This document shows positions 35,995 to 44,580 of a stretch of DNA of 53,366 nt, piece after piece. Origin of the DNA: Desulfovibrio sp. X2 (GTDB lineage Bacteria; Desulfobacterota; Desulfovibrionia; Desulfovibrionales; Desulfovibrionaceae); assembly GCF_000422205.1 (NCBI RefSeq), contig NZ_ATHV01000036.1, positions 1-53,366 of the forward strand, written 5' to 3'. A program made the translations under genes and the position numbers. The notes below the pieces were generated by a model that made no database searches, had not been told where the DNA came from, and saw nothing but the letters and a program-made list of their open reading frames with translations. How positions within the stretch are numbered: position 1 is the stretch's first letter; the number at the start of each line of letters is the position of its first letter.

Positions 35995-36072
35995 GTCCCT
36001 ATCGTCTAGCCTGGCCCAGGACACCAGCCTTTCACGTTGGCGACGCGGGTTCAAATCCCGCTGGGGACGCCA
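35995..36072 (+). tRNA. tRNA-Glu (UUC)
   Basis: Acceptor GTCCCTA (35995-36001) pairs with TGGGGAC (36062-36068) with one G-T pair, discriminator G, encoded CCA at 36070-36072. The loop ctTTCac gives anticodon UUC; T arm ggttcaaatcc. It lies 38 bases after tRNA-Gln, with a shared terminator behind. Confidence 0.95.
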
Positions 36073-36079
36073 ATATTTC

Positions 36080-36111
36080 AAAGGGGTTGCGAGTGATCGC
36101 AACCCCTTTTT
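36080..36111 (+). terminator. Terminator of the tRNA pair
   Basis: AAAGGGGTTGCGA/TCGCAACCCCTTT (36080-36092 with 36097-36109), 4-base loop, then T's. It is a textbook rho-independent terminator 7 bases after tRNA-Glu. Confidence 0.93.
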
Positions 36112-36467
36112 CGTTTCGGGGAGGTGTGGCGGGGAGGCGACTTTCTCCGGCGCCACCGGGCCGGTCCCCGCCCGATGAGCCGTCCCTTTCGCTGCCCCGT
36201 CCCCCCTGAATGTCCCGGCTCAGCCCCCGTTTTTTCGGCCGTGGTTTCTTCGCAGCGACAAAGGTGCCTTGTCGCAAGAGCTGCGCTGCTGTCTCTGCAC
36301 CATCCTGTCCCGTCATGAATCTCATGTTCCGGCGAAGATGAAGCCGCAATAATGAAGACCGCAGTCGTCAATATTGATGGAATATAGGTGATGTTGATTA
36401 ATATTCGGCAAGGGGATAGACACCGCCTTGGTGAATGATACGACCTCTTGCGCAACGGCGAGGGCCC
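36112..36467 (+). other. Intergenic region of 356 bases
   Basis: No gene found. It contains an imperfect hairpin gcgacaaagg/ccttgtcgc (36255-36275) without a T run. The last third is AT-richer than surrounding coding DNA and may hold the promoter for the next small membrane protein. Confidence 0.45.
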
Positions 36468-36893
36468 ATGGAAAGGACACCGGACGGGCAACATGCGGAA
36501 ATTGCACGAGATGGCAGGTATGCTCCTTGGGAAGGGCCGCCTCCCTCGTGGGCTGAATACAAAGAGGCCTGCCTGGCGAAACGAGTGCAGATCGACAAGA
36601 CGATCGTCTACATGGCGATCGATCTGCCGGGGATGCCGAAGACTGCCTGCATTCCGTGCACGCTGGTGCTTCTGCTCGGCTACATCGCCTTGCCCGCTTC
36701 CGTCGCCTGGTATTTCATCTCCGACATTTCCGCCTTGTGGATGGTCGGCGGCCTCGCGGCAAGCTACTCGCTCATAAGGCTTTCGCGCGAGCTACGGTGC
36801 ATCGGGATCAGGGAGGCAGCCTTCAGGAACGAAGAGCTCTACGTCTTCCTGCTCGAGCGCGGCGCGTTCCTGTTCGGGCCCGACAGGGCATGA
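36468..36893 (+). CDS. Small membrane protein, function unknown
   Basis: 141 residues from MERTPDGQ (gcgaggg upstream). Two hydrophobic segments at about residues 60-100 (IPCTLVLLLGYIALPASVAW and ALWMVGGLAASYSLI) follow a polar N terminus and precede a charged C-terminal domain (LRCIGIREAAFRNEELYVFL). No family recognised. It stands alone between the tRNA pair and the CrtI-like gene, and codon use is slightly less GC-biased than neighbours. Confidence 0.6.
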   Translation: MERTPDGQHAEIARDGRYAPWEGPPPSWAEYKEACLAKRVQIDKTIVYMAIDLPGMPKTACIPCTLVLLLGYIALPASVAWYFISDISALWMVGGLAASYSLIRLSRELRCIGIREAAFRNEELYVFLLERGAFLFGPDRA

Positions 36894-37063
36894 TGCAGTA
36901 AAAGGAAGTCTCTCCGCGGCCACGGAGCGGCCCCGTCTCTCCAGGACGGTCCTTTCCCCTTTGCCGATTCGCCCCGCGCCCCCTCTGTCTTCCCGTGCGC
37001 CGCAAAGTCCCGTATAGATCGAGCGCAGCCCGGCATACGCCGGTTCCCTCCTGGAGGCGCACC

Positions 37064-38689
37064 ATGGATCGCAGGTTCTTCCTCCGCCTTTCGCTCTTCG
37101 CCGCCGCCTCGGCGCTCGTCGGCTGGCGGCCTTCGCCCGCCCGGGCCGCCTCTTCCCGCGTTCCGGGCGAATACGACGCCGTGATCGTCGGCGCGGGGCT
37201 CGGCGGCCTCACGTGCGCGGCCTATATGGCGCGGAACGGGTATCGTCCGCTGGTCCTGGAGAAGCAGGGCACGGTGGGCGGCTATGCCGGTTCCTTCACG
37301 CGCAGCGCGGGCGGCGCGGAGTTCACCTGCGAGATCTCGCTGCACGCCTCGGCGCTGACCACGCCGGATTCGACCAGGATGCTCGAGGACGTGGGCGTGC
37401 GCGACAAGATCGACATCGTGCCGCACCCCCATGCCTGGGTCTCGCGCTTTCCGGACTTCACGGTGGAGGTCCCCGCCAGGACCGGACTCGACGGCTTCGA
37501 GCGCCAGCTCGCGGGCATGTTCCCTGCCGAGCGGCAGGGGCTGGCGGACTACTTCGGGCTTTGGCGCGGGGTCATGGCCGAGCTCGCGAAGCTCGACAAG
37601 GGGCTCTCCCGGGAAGAACGGGCGGAATTCCCGAGGCTCTTCCCGAACCTCTGGGCCATCCGCGACAAGACCGTGGGCCAGCTCATCGACGCCAGGCTGC
37701 GCGACCCGCGCGCCAGGGCCGTGCTCGCCCAGAGCTCCGGCTACTACGGCCTGCCGCCCTCGCGGCTCGCGGCCTTCTACTATCTGGCGCCCACGGCCGA
37801 CTACCTGACCTACGGCGGCGACTACATCAAGGGCACCTCCCAGTCCCTGAGCGACGCGCTGGCCGACGCGGTGCGGGCGGGCGGGGGCGAGGTCGTCCTG
37901 GACACCGCGGCCGTCGGGATCCTCGTGGAGAACGGCCGGGCCGTGGGCGTGCGCGCGGACGACGGCCGCGACTACCGCGGCCGGGCCGTGGCCGTGAACT
38001 CCGCCGCGCCGGACCTCCTCGCGGGCCTCCTGCCGCAGGGCGCGCTGCCCGAGAAGCAGCGCCGCCGCATGGCGGGCCTCTCGCCCAGCCCGTCGAGCTT
38101 CATCGTCTGGCTCGGGCTCGACAGGGACATCACCCGCGACTTCCGCTTCGCCGAGATGTCCTGCTTCCCGGGCACGGACCTCGACGCCTCCTGGCAGACA
38201 GCCATGGACTGCGACCTCGGCCGCTCGGGCTTCTCGCTCATGGTCTACGACAACCTGATCCGGGGCTACTCGCCTCCCGGGCACACCAGCCTGAGCATCA
38301 TGTCGCTCACCGGCTACGACCACTGGAAGCCGTTCGAGGCGGCCTATCACGCCGGGGACAAGAAGGCCTACGACCGCGAGAAGGCGCGGCTGACGGCGCT
38401 GCTCGTGGAGCGCGCCGAAAGGCTCGTCCTGCCCGGGCTGTCGAAGATGATCGTGATGCAGGACTCGTCCACGCCCCTGACCAACGTGCGCTTCACGGGC
38501 AACACGGCCGGGGCCCTGTACGGCTACAACCAGACCCCGGACAACTCCTTCATGACCCGGCTTCCGAACCGCACGGGCGTCCCCGGCCTCTATTTGTGCA
38601 GCGCCTGGGGCGATCCGGGCGGCGGCTACGGCGGCGTCATGCTCGGCGGCAAGAAGGCCTTCCGGGAGATGGTGGAGGACTGGGGCTAG
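37064..38689 (+). CDS. Phytoene-desaturase/carotenoid-isomerase-like FAD oxidoreductase with Tat signal
   Basis: 541 residues. N terminus MDRRFFLRLSLFAAASALVG fits a twin-arginine signal (RRFFLR, then a hydrophobic stretch and AxA near 28). The FAD Rossmann motif follows at about residue 41 (DAVIVGAGLGGLTCAAYMA), then VLEKQGTVGGYAGSF. The C terminus has GLYLCSAWGDPGGGYGGVML, typical of CrtI/CrtISO-type enzymes that act on polyene or other lipid-like substrates. Export of such an enzyme folded with FAD is unusual. No carotenoid genes lie nearby, so the substrate is unknown. ggaggcg precedes the ATG. Confidence 0.85.
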   Translation: MDRRFFLRLSLFAAASALVGWRPSPARAASSRVPGEYDAVIVGAGLGGLTCAAYMARNGYRPLVLEKQGTVGGYAGSFTRSAGGAEFTCEISLHASALTTPDSTRMLEDVGVRDKIDIVPHPHAWVSRFPDFTVEVPARTGLDGFERQLAGMFPAERQGLADYFGLWRGVMAELAKLDKGLSREERAEFPRLFPNLWAIRDKTVGQLIDARLRDPRARAVLAQSSGYYGLPPSRLAAFYYLAPTADYLTYGGDYIKGTSQSLSDALADAVRAGGGEVVLDTAAVGILVENGRAVGVRADDGRDYRGRAVAVNSAAPDLLAGLLPQGALPEKQRRRMAGLSPSPSSFIVWLGLDRDITRDFRFAEMSCFPGTDLDASWQTAMDCDLGRSGFSLMVYDNLIRGYSPPGHTSLSIMSLTGYDHWKPFEAAYHAGDKKAYDREKARLTALLVERAERLVLPGLSKMIVMQDSSTPLTNVRFTGNTAGALYGYNQTPDNSFMTRLPNRTGVPGLYLCSAWGDPGGGYGGVMLGGKKAFREMVEDWG

Positions 38690-38861
38690 GAAATATCCAC
38701 GGTATTTTCACAGCTGTGAGCAGTTTGTGCGGCCGCAGGACGTCTTTGGCTAAAAATCAACAGCCGTTTATACGATAAATAGAGGATGGCTGAACATCCC
38801 TTACTAAGGGAGCACTACATGCCGCGATATGCAATACTTTATATAAAGAGGAGTTGCGCAT

Positions 38862-39389
38862 ATGAATGTACATCTTGATGCAGAAACTGTCGTTACGATT
38901 ATTGCTATCCTAGTTGGTCCCATAATGGCTGCAGTTGTCGGCATATGGTTACAAGATAGAAAGGAAAGAATTTCAAGAAAAAATTATATATTCAAAACAC
39001 TCCTTTCTACTCGAGCAATGTTTCTACTGCAAGACCATGTTAGAGCACTGAATATGATCGATGTCGAATTTACTGGAAACAATAGTTTGGATAAAGATGT
39101 TAGGGATAAATGGAAAGCATTGTTGAATCATTTTGGGAAAAAGCCAAATAATGATCCACAATGGGGTGAAGAGAGAGCGAGAAGGCTCACAGATCTTTTA
39201 TTTTCAATGTCGAAGAATCTCAAATATGATATAGAAAAATCTCATATTGAAAGTGGAGCATACGCACCAGTTTTCTATGAGAACATTGAAACACAGATAG
39301 CAACCATAAGAGAAAAATTGATAGAACTACTCGACAAGGGGCATCCTTTTCCGATTAGGATTATAGAGGAAGATGAATCATCTCAGTAG
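38862..39389 (+). CDS. DUF6680-like membrane-anchored protein in an AT-rich insert
   Basis: 175 residues. An N-terminal membrane helix (TIIAILVGPIMAAVVGIWL, about 11-30) is followed by a basic stop-transfer stretch (QDRKERISRK) and a cytoplasmic helical domain with TRAMFLLQDHVRALNMIDVE, which resembles the DUF6680 family. Function is unknown. The gene and about 100 bases on either side are much AT-richer than everything around, with A/T-ending codons, pointing to recent transfer. An aagaggag site lies before the ATG. It lies convergent to a histidine kinase gene, 45 bases from its stop. Confidence 0.78.
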   Translation: MNVHLDAETVVTIIAILVGPIMAAVVGIWLQDRKERISRKNYIFKTLLSTRAMFLLQDHVRALNMIDVEFTGNNSLDKDVRDKWKALLNHFGKKPNNDPQWGEERARRLTDLLFSMSKNLKYDIEKSHIESGAYAPVFYENIETQIATIREKLIELLDKGHPFPIRIIEEDESSQ

Positions 39390-39434
39390 CATTTTAAAAT
39401 GCCTGTAAGATGCCTCTACTGAATTACTTCGTAT

Positions 39435-41015
39435 TTATTTGTCTTTATTGTTGGTGCGGTGCTCGGCTACGTCCACTCCGGAATCCGGAGTCTCGGTTTT
39501 TGCGGCCTCGCCCGCGGCCAGCTCGGGCTGGAAGAAGAGGGTCACCGTGGTGCCCTCGCCCTCCCGGCTGACGAGCTCCACGCGGCCGCCCGCCTCCTCC
39601 ACGATCTTCTTGATCATGGCCAGGCCCAGGCCGTAGCCCTGCTCCTTCGTGGAGTAGAAGGGGCTGAAGACCTTGTCCATCTCCGAGGGCGCTATGCCCG
39701 GGCCGTCGTCCCGCACCGAGGCGTGGGCCATGAGCCCGTCGAAGCCGGTCTCCACCACCACGTGCCCGCCCCCGGGCATGGCCTCCACCGAGTTCTTGAT
39801 CAGGTTGATCAGGCACTGCTTGATCGTCTCGGCCTCGCCGCGCACCCTGGGCAGAACGCCGGTCTCCTCGAGGGTCAGGTCGAAGCCCTCGTGGCAGTAG
39901 CCGATGCGCATGAGCTCCGCGGTTTCCCTGGCCGCGGCGGCGAGGTCCGTCGTCTCCCGGGGGCGCTGCTCCGTGCGCACGAAGCCGAGGATGCTCTTCA
40001 GCAGGTGGTCCAGCCGCTTCGTCTCCTCGGCGATGATCTTGACCTTCTCCACCTCGCTCTCCGAGAGGTTCGGCGAGCGCAGGAGCGAGTTCACGAAGCC
40101 GCCGATGGCGAAGAGCGGGTTCCTGATCTCGTGTGCCAGGTAGGTGGACATCTCGCCGATCACGGCCAGCTTCTCGGTCTGCTGGGCGCTCCGCTCGCGC
40201 TGCGTGCGCTCGGTGATGTCGCGGCGCATGATGAGCACGTGGGAGAGGTCGCCGTGCCTGTCCAGGATGGGGTAGGAGTAGACGCGGAAGTAGCGCAGCC
40301 GCCCCTCGGCGTCCACGCGGGTGAGCATGGCCTCGGCCTTCTGCTTGCTGCGCAGCGTGACCCCGAAGGGGCAGGCCTCGTCCGGGTCCGTGCAGAAGGT
40401 GCGGCCGTCGCCGTCGTTCGTGAGCTGGATCTCGGTGCACGGCCTGCCGATCAGCTCCTCCTTGCTGCGGCCCATGCGCGCGGCCACGTTCTGGTTAAGG
40501 TCCACCACGCGCCGCTCCTTGTCCAGGAGCAGAATGTCGTCGTGCACCTCGTCGATGATGGCCTGCATGAGCGCGCGCTGGCTCGTGAGGGCGAACTGCC
40601 GGTGGCGGCTTATCTCCAGCATGTTGTGCAGGCTGCACAGGAAGATGGCGGCCCCGTGGTCGATGAGCGAGACCGAGGTCGGCAGGCGGGAGCGCAGGAG
40701 GCGGATGTTTCCGGCCGAGCCGGTGAGCTCGAGCACGAGGTTGATCTGCGGATGGGCGGCGAGCATCTCCTCGGGCGTCTCGTAGACCGGGGCGCCCATG
40801 GAGCGGGCCACGTCGAGCTTGGGGGACTCGAGCATGCCCGCCCTGGCCACGGCGCGCAGCCGCATGGGGGGCAGGAACTCGCTCGAGTCCTTGCTGCGGA
40901 TGATGTTCAGGATGGTCAGGAAGCCGGGGCCGGTGCCGACGATGCCCAGCTCGAAGCCCCAGTCCTCGGTTTCCCAGAGGCAGAAGTTGCCGTTGCGAGA
41001 ATCGTCTGCGGCCAT
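39435..41015 (-). CDS. Histidine kinase with N-terminal Rossmann-like domain and PAS
   Basis: 526 residues. Residues about 21-125 look like a nucleotide-binding Rossmann domain rather than a standard sensor: ELGIVGTGPGFLTILNIIR, then LRAVARAGMLESPKLDVARS and NLVLELTGSAGNIRLL. A PAS domain follows (about 155-275) with a Cys group (CTEIQL...FCTDPDEACPFG). HisKA contains the acceptor His in AHEIRNPLFAIGG, and the ATPase has NLIKNSVEAM, DDGPGIAP and GYGLGLAMIKK. No membrane segment. An NAD(P)- or metabolite-sensing kinase is the inference. No response regulator lies nearby. The 181 bases upstream (41016-41196) have no gene. Confidence 0.85.
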   Translation of the reverse strand: MAADDSRNGNFCLWETEDWGFELGIVGTGPGFLTILNIIRSKDSSEFLPPMRLRAVARAGMLESPKLDVARSMGAPVYETPEEMLAAHPQINLVLELTGSAGNIRLLRSRLPTSVSLIDHGAAIFLCSLHNMLEISRHRQFALTSQRALMQAIIDEVHDDILLLDKERRVVDLNQNVAARMGRSKEELIGRPCTEIQLTNDGDGRTFCTDPDEACPFGVTLRSKQKAEAMLTRVDAEGRLRYFRVYSYPILDRHGDLSHVLIMRRDITERTQRERSAQQTEKLAVIGEMSTYLAHEIRNPLFAIGGFVNSLLRSPNLSESEVEKVKIIAEETKRLDHLLKSILGFVRTEQRPRETTDLAAAARETAELMRIGYCHEGFDLTLEETGVLPRVRGEAETIKQCLINLIKNSVEAMPGGGHVVVETGFDGLMAHASVRDDGPGIAPSEMDKVFSPFYSTKEQGYGLGLAMIKKIVEEAGGRVELVSREGEGTTVTLFFQPELAAGEAAKTETPDSGVDVAEHRTNNKDK

Positions 41016-41196
41016 GCGTCCTCGATCCGTCCGGGGCGTCGTCCGCGGACCCGCTCCCCCGGGCGCGTCCAGGGGGGCCGTCCGCCGCAGTCCCTGCCGT
41101 CCGGCCGCGTCAGGGACATGGCTGCACCCTACGTGGCTTTGCGCCCGTTTGGCAACCGGTGCGCGGACTTCGCCCGCCGGGTCCGCCGCGGGCGGC

Positions 41197-43257
41197 CTAC
41201 ATGAGGTCCGCGTCCTCCTCGGCCCTGACCGGGAAGACGAACTCGAAGGAGGCGCCGCCGTCGATCCCCCGGCCCACCGTGAGGGTGCCGCGCCTCTGGC
41301 CCGCCAGGCGGCTCACGAGCTGCATGCCGAGCGTCTCGCAGCGGGCCGGGTCGAAGCCCTCGGGCAGGCCCGGGCCGTCGTCGGAGAGGCGCAGCAGGCC
41401 GCGTTCGCCCATGTTGCGGATGACCAGGCGCAGGGTTCCGCCTCCGCGCTGCCTGAAGGCGTGCTTCACGGCGTTGGTCACGAGCTCGTTCAGCACCAGG
41501 CCGCAGGGGATGGCCTGCTGCAGGGGCAGGGGCAGGGGCTCGGTCTCCTGCTCCACGCGGACCGTGGTCGTCCCCAGGCTCTGGATCAGGCGGCGCAGGA
41601 GCTTGTCCGTGTACTCGCGCAGGTCCACGGCCGAGAAGTCCTTGGAGCGGTAGAGCTCCTCGTGGACCAGGGCCATGGTGGCGATGCGGCTCTGGCTCTC
41701 GAAGAAGACCTCCTGGGTGGCCTCCTCCTTGATGGACAGGGCCTGCAGATAGAGCAGGCTCGAGATGATCTGCAGGTTGTTCTTGACCCGGTGGTGGATC
41801 TCGCGCAGCAGGATCTCCTTCTCGTCCAGCGAGGCGCGCAGCTCGTCCTCGGCCTTGCGGCGCTCGCTCACGTCCTCGAGGATGGACTCGAGCATGACCA
41901 GGCGGCCTTCGTGGAAGACCCCGCGCGCGTGCAGCTCCACCCAGAGGCCGGTCCCGTCCCTGCGCCGCATGCGCACCTGCATGTGCGCCTCGCCGTGCTC
42001 CCTGGCCGCTGCCACCACGCGCAGCCGCTCCGAGGGGTCCACGTAGAGCTGGCGGCCGATGTCCTCGAAATAGGCGATGACCTCGAGGGGGTCCTCGAAG
42101 CCGAAGATGCGGGCCGCGGCCGGGTTGGCCGAAAGGAAGCGCCCCTCGGGCGTGCTCTGGGTGATGCCCTCGGCCGCGTTTTCGAAGATGGAGCGGTACT
42201 TCTCGCGCGACTGGCGGAGCGCCTCCTCGCGCTCGGACACCGTGCGGGCCATGGTGCCGAACTCGCGGGCCATGATGGCCAGCTCGCGGAAGTCCTGGGT
42301 CCCGCCGCGCAGCTTCGTGTAGTCGCCCCGGGCCACGGCCTGGATGCCCTGGGTCAGCCCGTCGATGGGGCTGACGATGTTGCGTCTGATCTGGCGCAGC
42401 ACGAGCAGGGCCAGGAAGGCCACGTAGGCCAGGCAGAGGCCGAGGAAGGTCGCGGACAGGGCGGCGATGGGCCGAAGGACCATGCGCGCGGGCTTTAAGA
42501 TCACCAGGCGCCAGCCGATGGCGGGCACCACGGCGCCGGAGCCGAACCACGTCCGCCCCTGCGCGCGCACGAGGTCGAAGCTGTCCTGCTCGGTGCTCAG
42601 GGCGCGCAGCACGCTCATGCTCCCCAGGTTGGCCTGGGTGCGCACCATCCAGGGGTCGGGGTGGGCCACGACGTTGCCGAAGGCGTCGGTGAGGAAGACC
42701 ACGCCGCCCTCGCCCTTGGGCACGAAGCTCTGCAGGTGGTGCTGCAGGTCGCCCAGGTTCAGCTCGCCCAGCACCATGTCGCCGTCCGCCGTGACGTGGC
42801 GCACGTAGATGGTCAGCTCGTCGCTCTCGGGCGAGTACATGGGCCGCGAGATGACGTTGCCGGGGCCCGCCAGGGCGGGGAAGGAGACGGGGAAGTCCAG
42901 CCCCGGGGCCTCCTCGGGCGAGGCCTTGAGGATCGTGCGGTTCTTGTCCAGGAGCAGGATGCGCGCGAAGCGCTTGTCGGCCTGCAGGCTCTGCATGGCC
43001 GCGGCCATGGCCTGGGACGAGACGTCGAGGTCGTGCAGGCGGGCCAGGTAGCCGAGCGCCTCCACCGCGCCGTCGAGGTACATGACCACGTTCTGGGCCA
43101 GGGAGGCGGAGAGCATGCGGTCCTGCACGCGCACGGCCTCCAGGCGGGAACGGGCCAGGTAGAGGCCGAGCACCGCGACCATGAGCAGCACGGGCAGGAG
43201 CATCCACGGCAGGAGGCGCGTGCGCACCAGGCGCTGCAGCGACGGACGCGGCTTCAT
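41197..43257 (-). CDS. Membrane histidine kinase, HisKA_2 type (dCache-HAMP-PAS)
   Basis: 686 residues. A membrane helix at about 16-35 (LPWMLLPVLLMVAVLGLYLA), a periplasmic dCache-like domain (about 40-260), a second helix near 265-290 (ATFLGLCLAYVAFLALLVLR), HAMP, PAS (about 350-475), and a HisKA_2 kinase with acceptor His in LREIHHRVKNNLQIISS near residue 487. ATPase N box is ELVTNAVKHAF. HisKA_2 kinases usually signal through unlinked regulators; none lies here. Its ATG overlaps the stop of the binding-protein gene by ATGA, so the two are coupled and the binding protein is a likely periplasmic co-sensor. Confidence 0.93.
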   Translation of the reverse strand: MKPRPSLQRLVRTRLLPWMLLPVLLMVAVLGLYLARSRLEAVRVQDRMLSASLAQNVVMYLDGAVEALGYLARLHDLDVSSQAMAAAMQSLQADKRFARILLLDKNRTILKASPEEAPGLDFPVSFPALAGPGNVISRPMYSPESDELTIYVRHVTADGDMVLGELNLGDLQHHLQSFVPKGEGGVVFLTDAFGNVVAHPDPWMVRTQANLGSMSVLRALSTEQDSFDLVRAQGRTWFGSGAVVPAIGWRLVILKPARMVLRPIAALSATFLGLCLAYVAFLALLVLRQIRRNIVSPIDGLTQGIQAVARGDYTKLRGGTQDFRELAIMAREFGTMARTVSEREEALRQSREKYRSIFENAAEGITQSTPEGRFLSANPAAARIFGFEDPLEVIAYFEDIGRQLYVDPSERLRVVAAAREHGEAHMQVRMRRRDGTGLWVELHARGVFHEGRLVMLESILEDVSERRKAEDELRASLDEKEILLREIHHRVKNNLQIISSLLYLQALSIKEEATQEVFFESQSRIATMALVHEELYRSKDFSAVDLREYTDKLLRRLIQSLGTTTVRVEQETEPLPLPLQQAIPCGLVLNELVTNAVKHAFRQRGGGTLRLVIRNMGERGLLRLSDDGPGLPEGFDPARCETLGMQLVSRLAGQRRGTLTVGRGIDGGASFEFVFPVRAEEDADLM

Positions 43258-44402
43258 GGCTCGATGGATTCGAGGGTTTTGAAGCCGCCGTCCTTGACCT
43301 CGACGATGAAGCCCCGGCGCGAGACGTCGCCGTACTCGTCGAAGACCAGCGGGCTCTGCACGCCTTCCACCTTGCCCAGGGCGGAGAGCGCCTCGGGCAG
43401 GCCGTTGCGGCTGCCGCGGGTCCATTCCAGGGCCCGGGCCAGGACCATGACCGCCTCGTAGCTGAAGCAGGCCGCGAAGCTCGGCGGCGTGCCGAAACGC
43501 CGCTCGAAGCGCTGCTTGAAGGCCTGGAAGCGCGGCAGGGGGTTGTTGTCGTCGTAGTTCAGGGAGAACAGGGCGCCCTCCACGGAGAGGCCGCCAGTCT
43601 GCAGGAGCTCCTGGGTGGCGGACCACATGGAGCCGAGGAGCAGGGTCCGCGTTCCCTGGTGGTGGAGGTCGCGGGCCAGGGAGGCGAAGTCGCGGCCCGA
43701 GAGCACGCCGAACACGGCGTCGGGCCCGAGCCGCGCGAGCTCTGCCGCGGTCGGCTTCCAGTCGCCGACCGCGGCCGAGTTCAGCCGGATGTCGGCCAGG
43801 ACCCGGCCCCCGGCGGCGTGCAGCTCGGAGATGAAGTTGTCGGCGCAGGGCACGGTGTAGGCTGCGTTGGCGAGGTCCGTGATCACGGCCACGTCGCGCA
43901 CGCCCCGCTTGGTGAGGGCGAAGCGGGCCAGGGCCGCGCACTCGTGCGGGGTGTCCGGGGTCAGGCGGTAGAAGTTGTCCTTCTTGCCGGAAAGGTAGGG
44001 CGAGGAGACCGTGGGCGAGATGAGCGTCAGCCCCTCCTCGGCGGCCAGGGGCAGCACGGTCACGGCCACGACGCTGGTCATGGGGCCGATGACCGCCGTG
44101 ACCTCCTGCCTGCCCAAGGTGCGGATCGCGGCCACGGCCTTGGCCTCGTCGTTGGCGTCGTCCACCGCGGTCAGGAGCAGGGGCCGTCCGGCCACGCCGC
44201 CCTCGGCGTTGATCTCCTCCACGGCGAGCATGGCGCCGTTGCGGCCCTGCACGCCGAGGTCCGAATACTTGCCCTGCAGCGGCCCGAGGAAGCCGATGGC
44301 GATGGGGTTGCCCTGGCAGCCGGGCAGGCACAGGGCGCACAGGACGAGCAGCAGGAACAGGCTCGGTCGGCCCGATCGGGCAAGTCGGACGAAGGGGCTC
44401 AC
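43254..44402 (-). CDS. Periplasmic binding lipoprotein (type 1, LivK-like), co-sensor of kinase
   Basis: 382 residues from GTG (agagaag upstream). A lipoprotein signal ends at LCLPGC (Cys29). The mature part is a type 1 periplasmic binding protein: IAIGFLGPLQGKYSDLGVQG, RNGAMLAVEEINAEGGVAGR, AVIGPMTSVVAVTVLP and ISPTVSSPYLS. No permease or ATPase is near; instead it is translationally coupled to a membrane histidine kinase. It probably presents an amino acid or similar ligand to the kinase rather than to a transporter (inference from context). Confidence 0.9.
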   Translation of the reverse strand: MSPFVRLARSGRPSLFLLLVLCALCLPGCQGNPIAIGFLGPLQGKYSDLGVQGRNGAMLAVEEINAEGGVAGRPLLLTAVDDANDEAKAVAAIRTLGRQEVTAVIGPMTSVVAVTVLPLAAEEGLTLISPTVSSPYLSGKKDNFYRLTPDTPHECAALARFALTKRGVRDVAVITDLANAAYTVPCADNFISELHAAGGRVLADIRLNSAAVGDWKPTAAELARLGPDAVFGVLSGRDFASLARDLHHQGTRTLLLGSMWSATQELLQTGGLSVEGALFSLNYDDNNPLPRFQAFKQRFERRFGTPPSFAACFSYEAVMVLARALEWTRGSRNGLPEALSALGKVEGVQSPLVFDEYGDVSRRGFIVEVKDGGFKTLESIEP

Positions 44403-44425
44403 GCTGGATCGCTTCTCTCTTGCCG

Positions 44426-44449
44426 CGCGCGGCGCCTGGGCGCCGCGCG
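44426..44449. repeat. Perfect 11-bp inverted repeat in divergent control region
   Basis: CGCGCGGCGCC-tg-GGCGCCGCGCG lies between the binding-protein gene (minus) and the MoxR gene (plus), 24 bases upstream of the former's start. It could be an operator or a leader hairpin. The rest of this 178-base gap shows no gene. Confidence 0.6.
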
Positions 44450-44580
44450 GTTGCGGGGGGCGCGAAAAAGATTAAACCAGCCCGCCTCGTCTGACAATGC
44501 GCTTTTGCGCGTTGGCCCGGGCCCCTGTTTCTGCTAGCCTCGGCCCGAAAGAGCCCGACCGTCCGCAACCGGAGGCCCCC

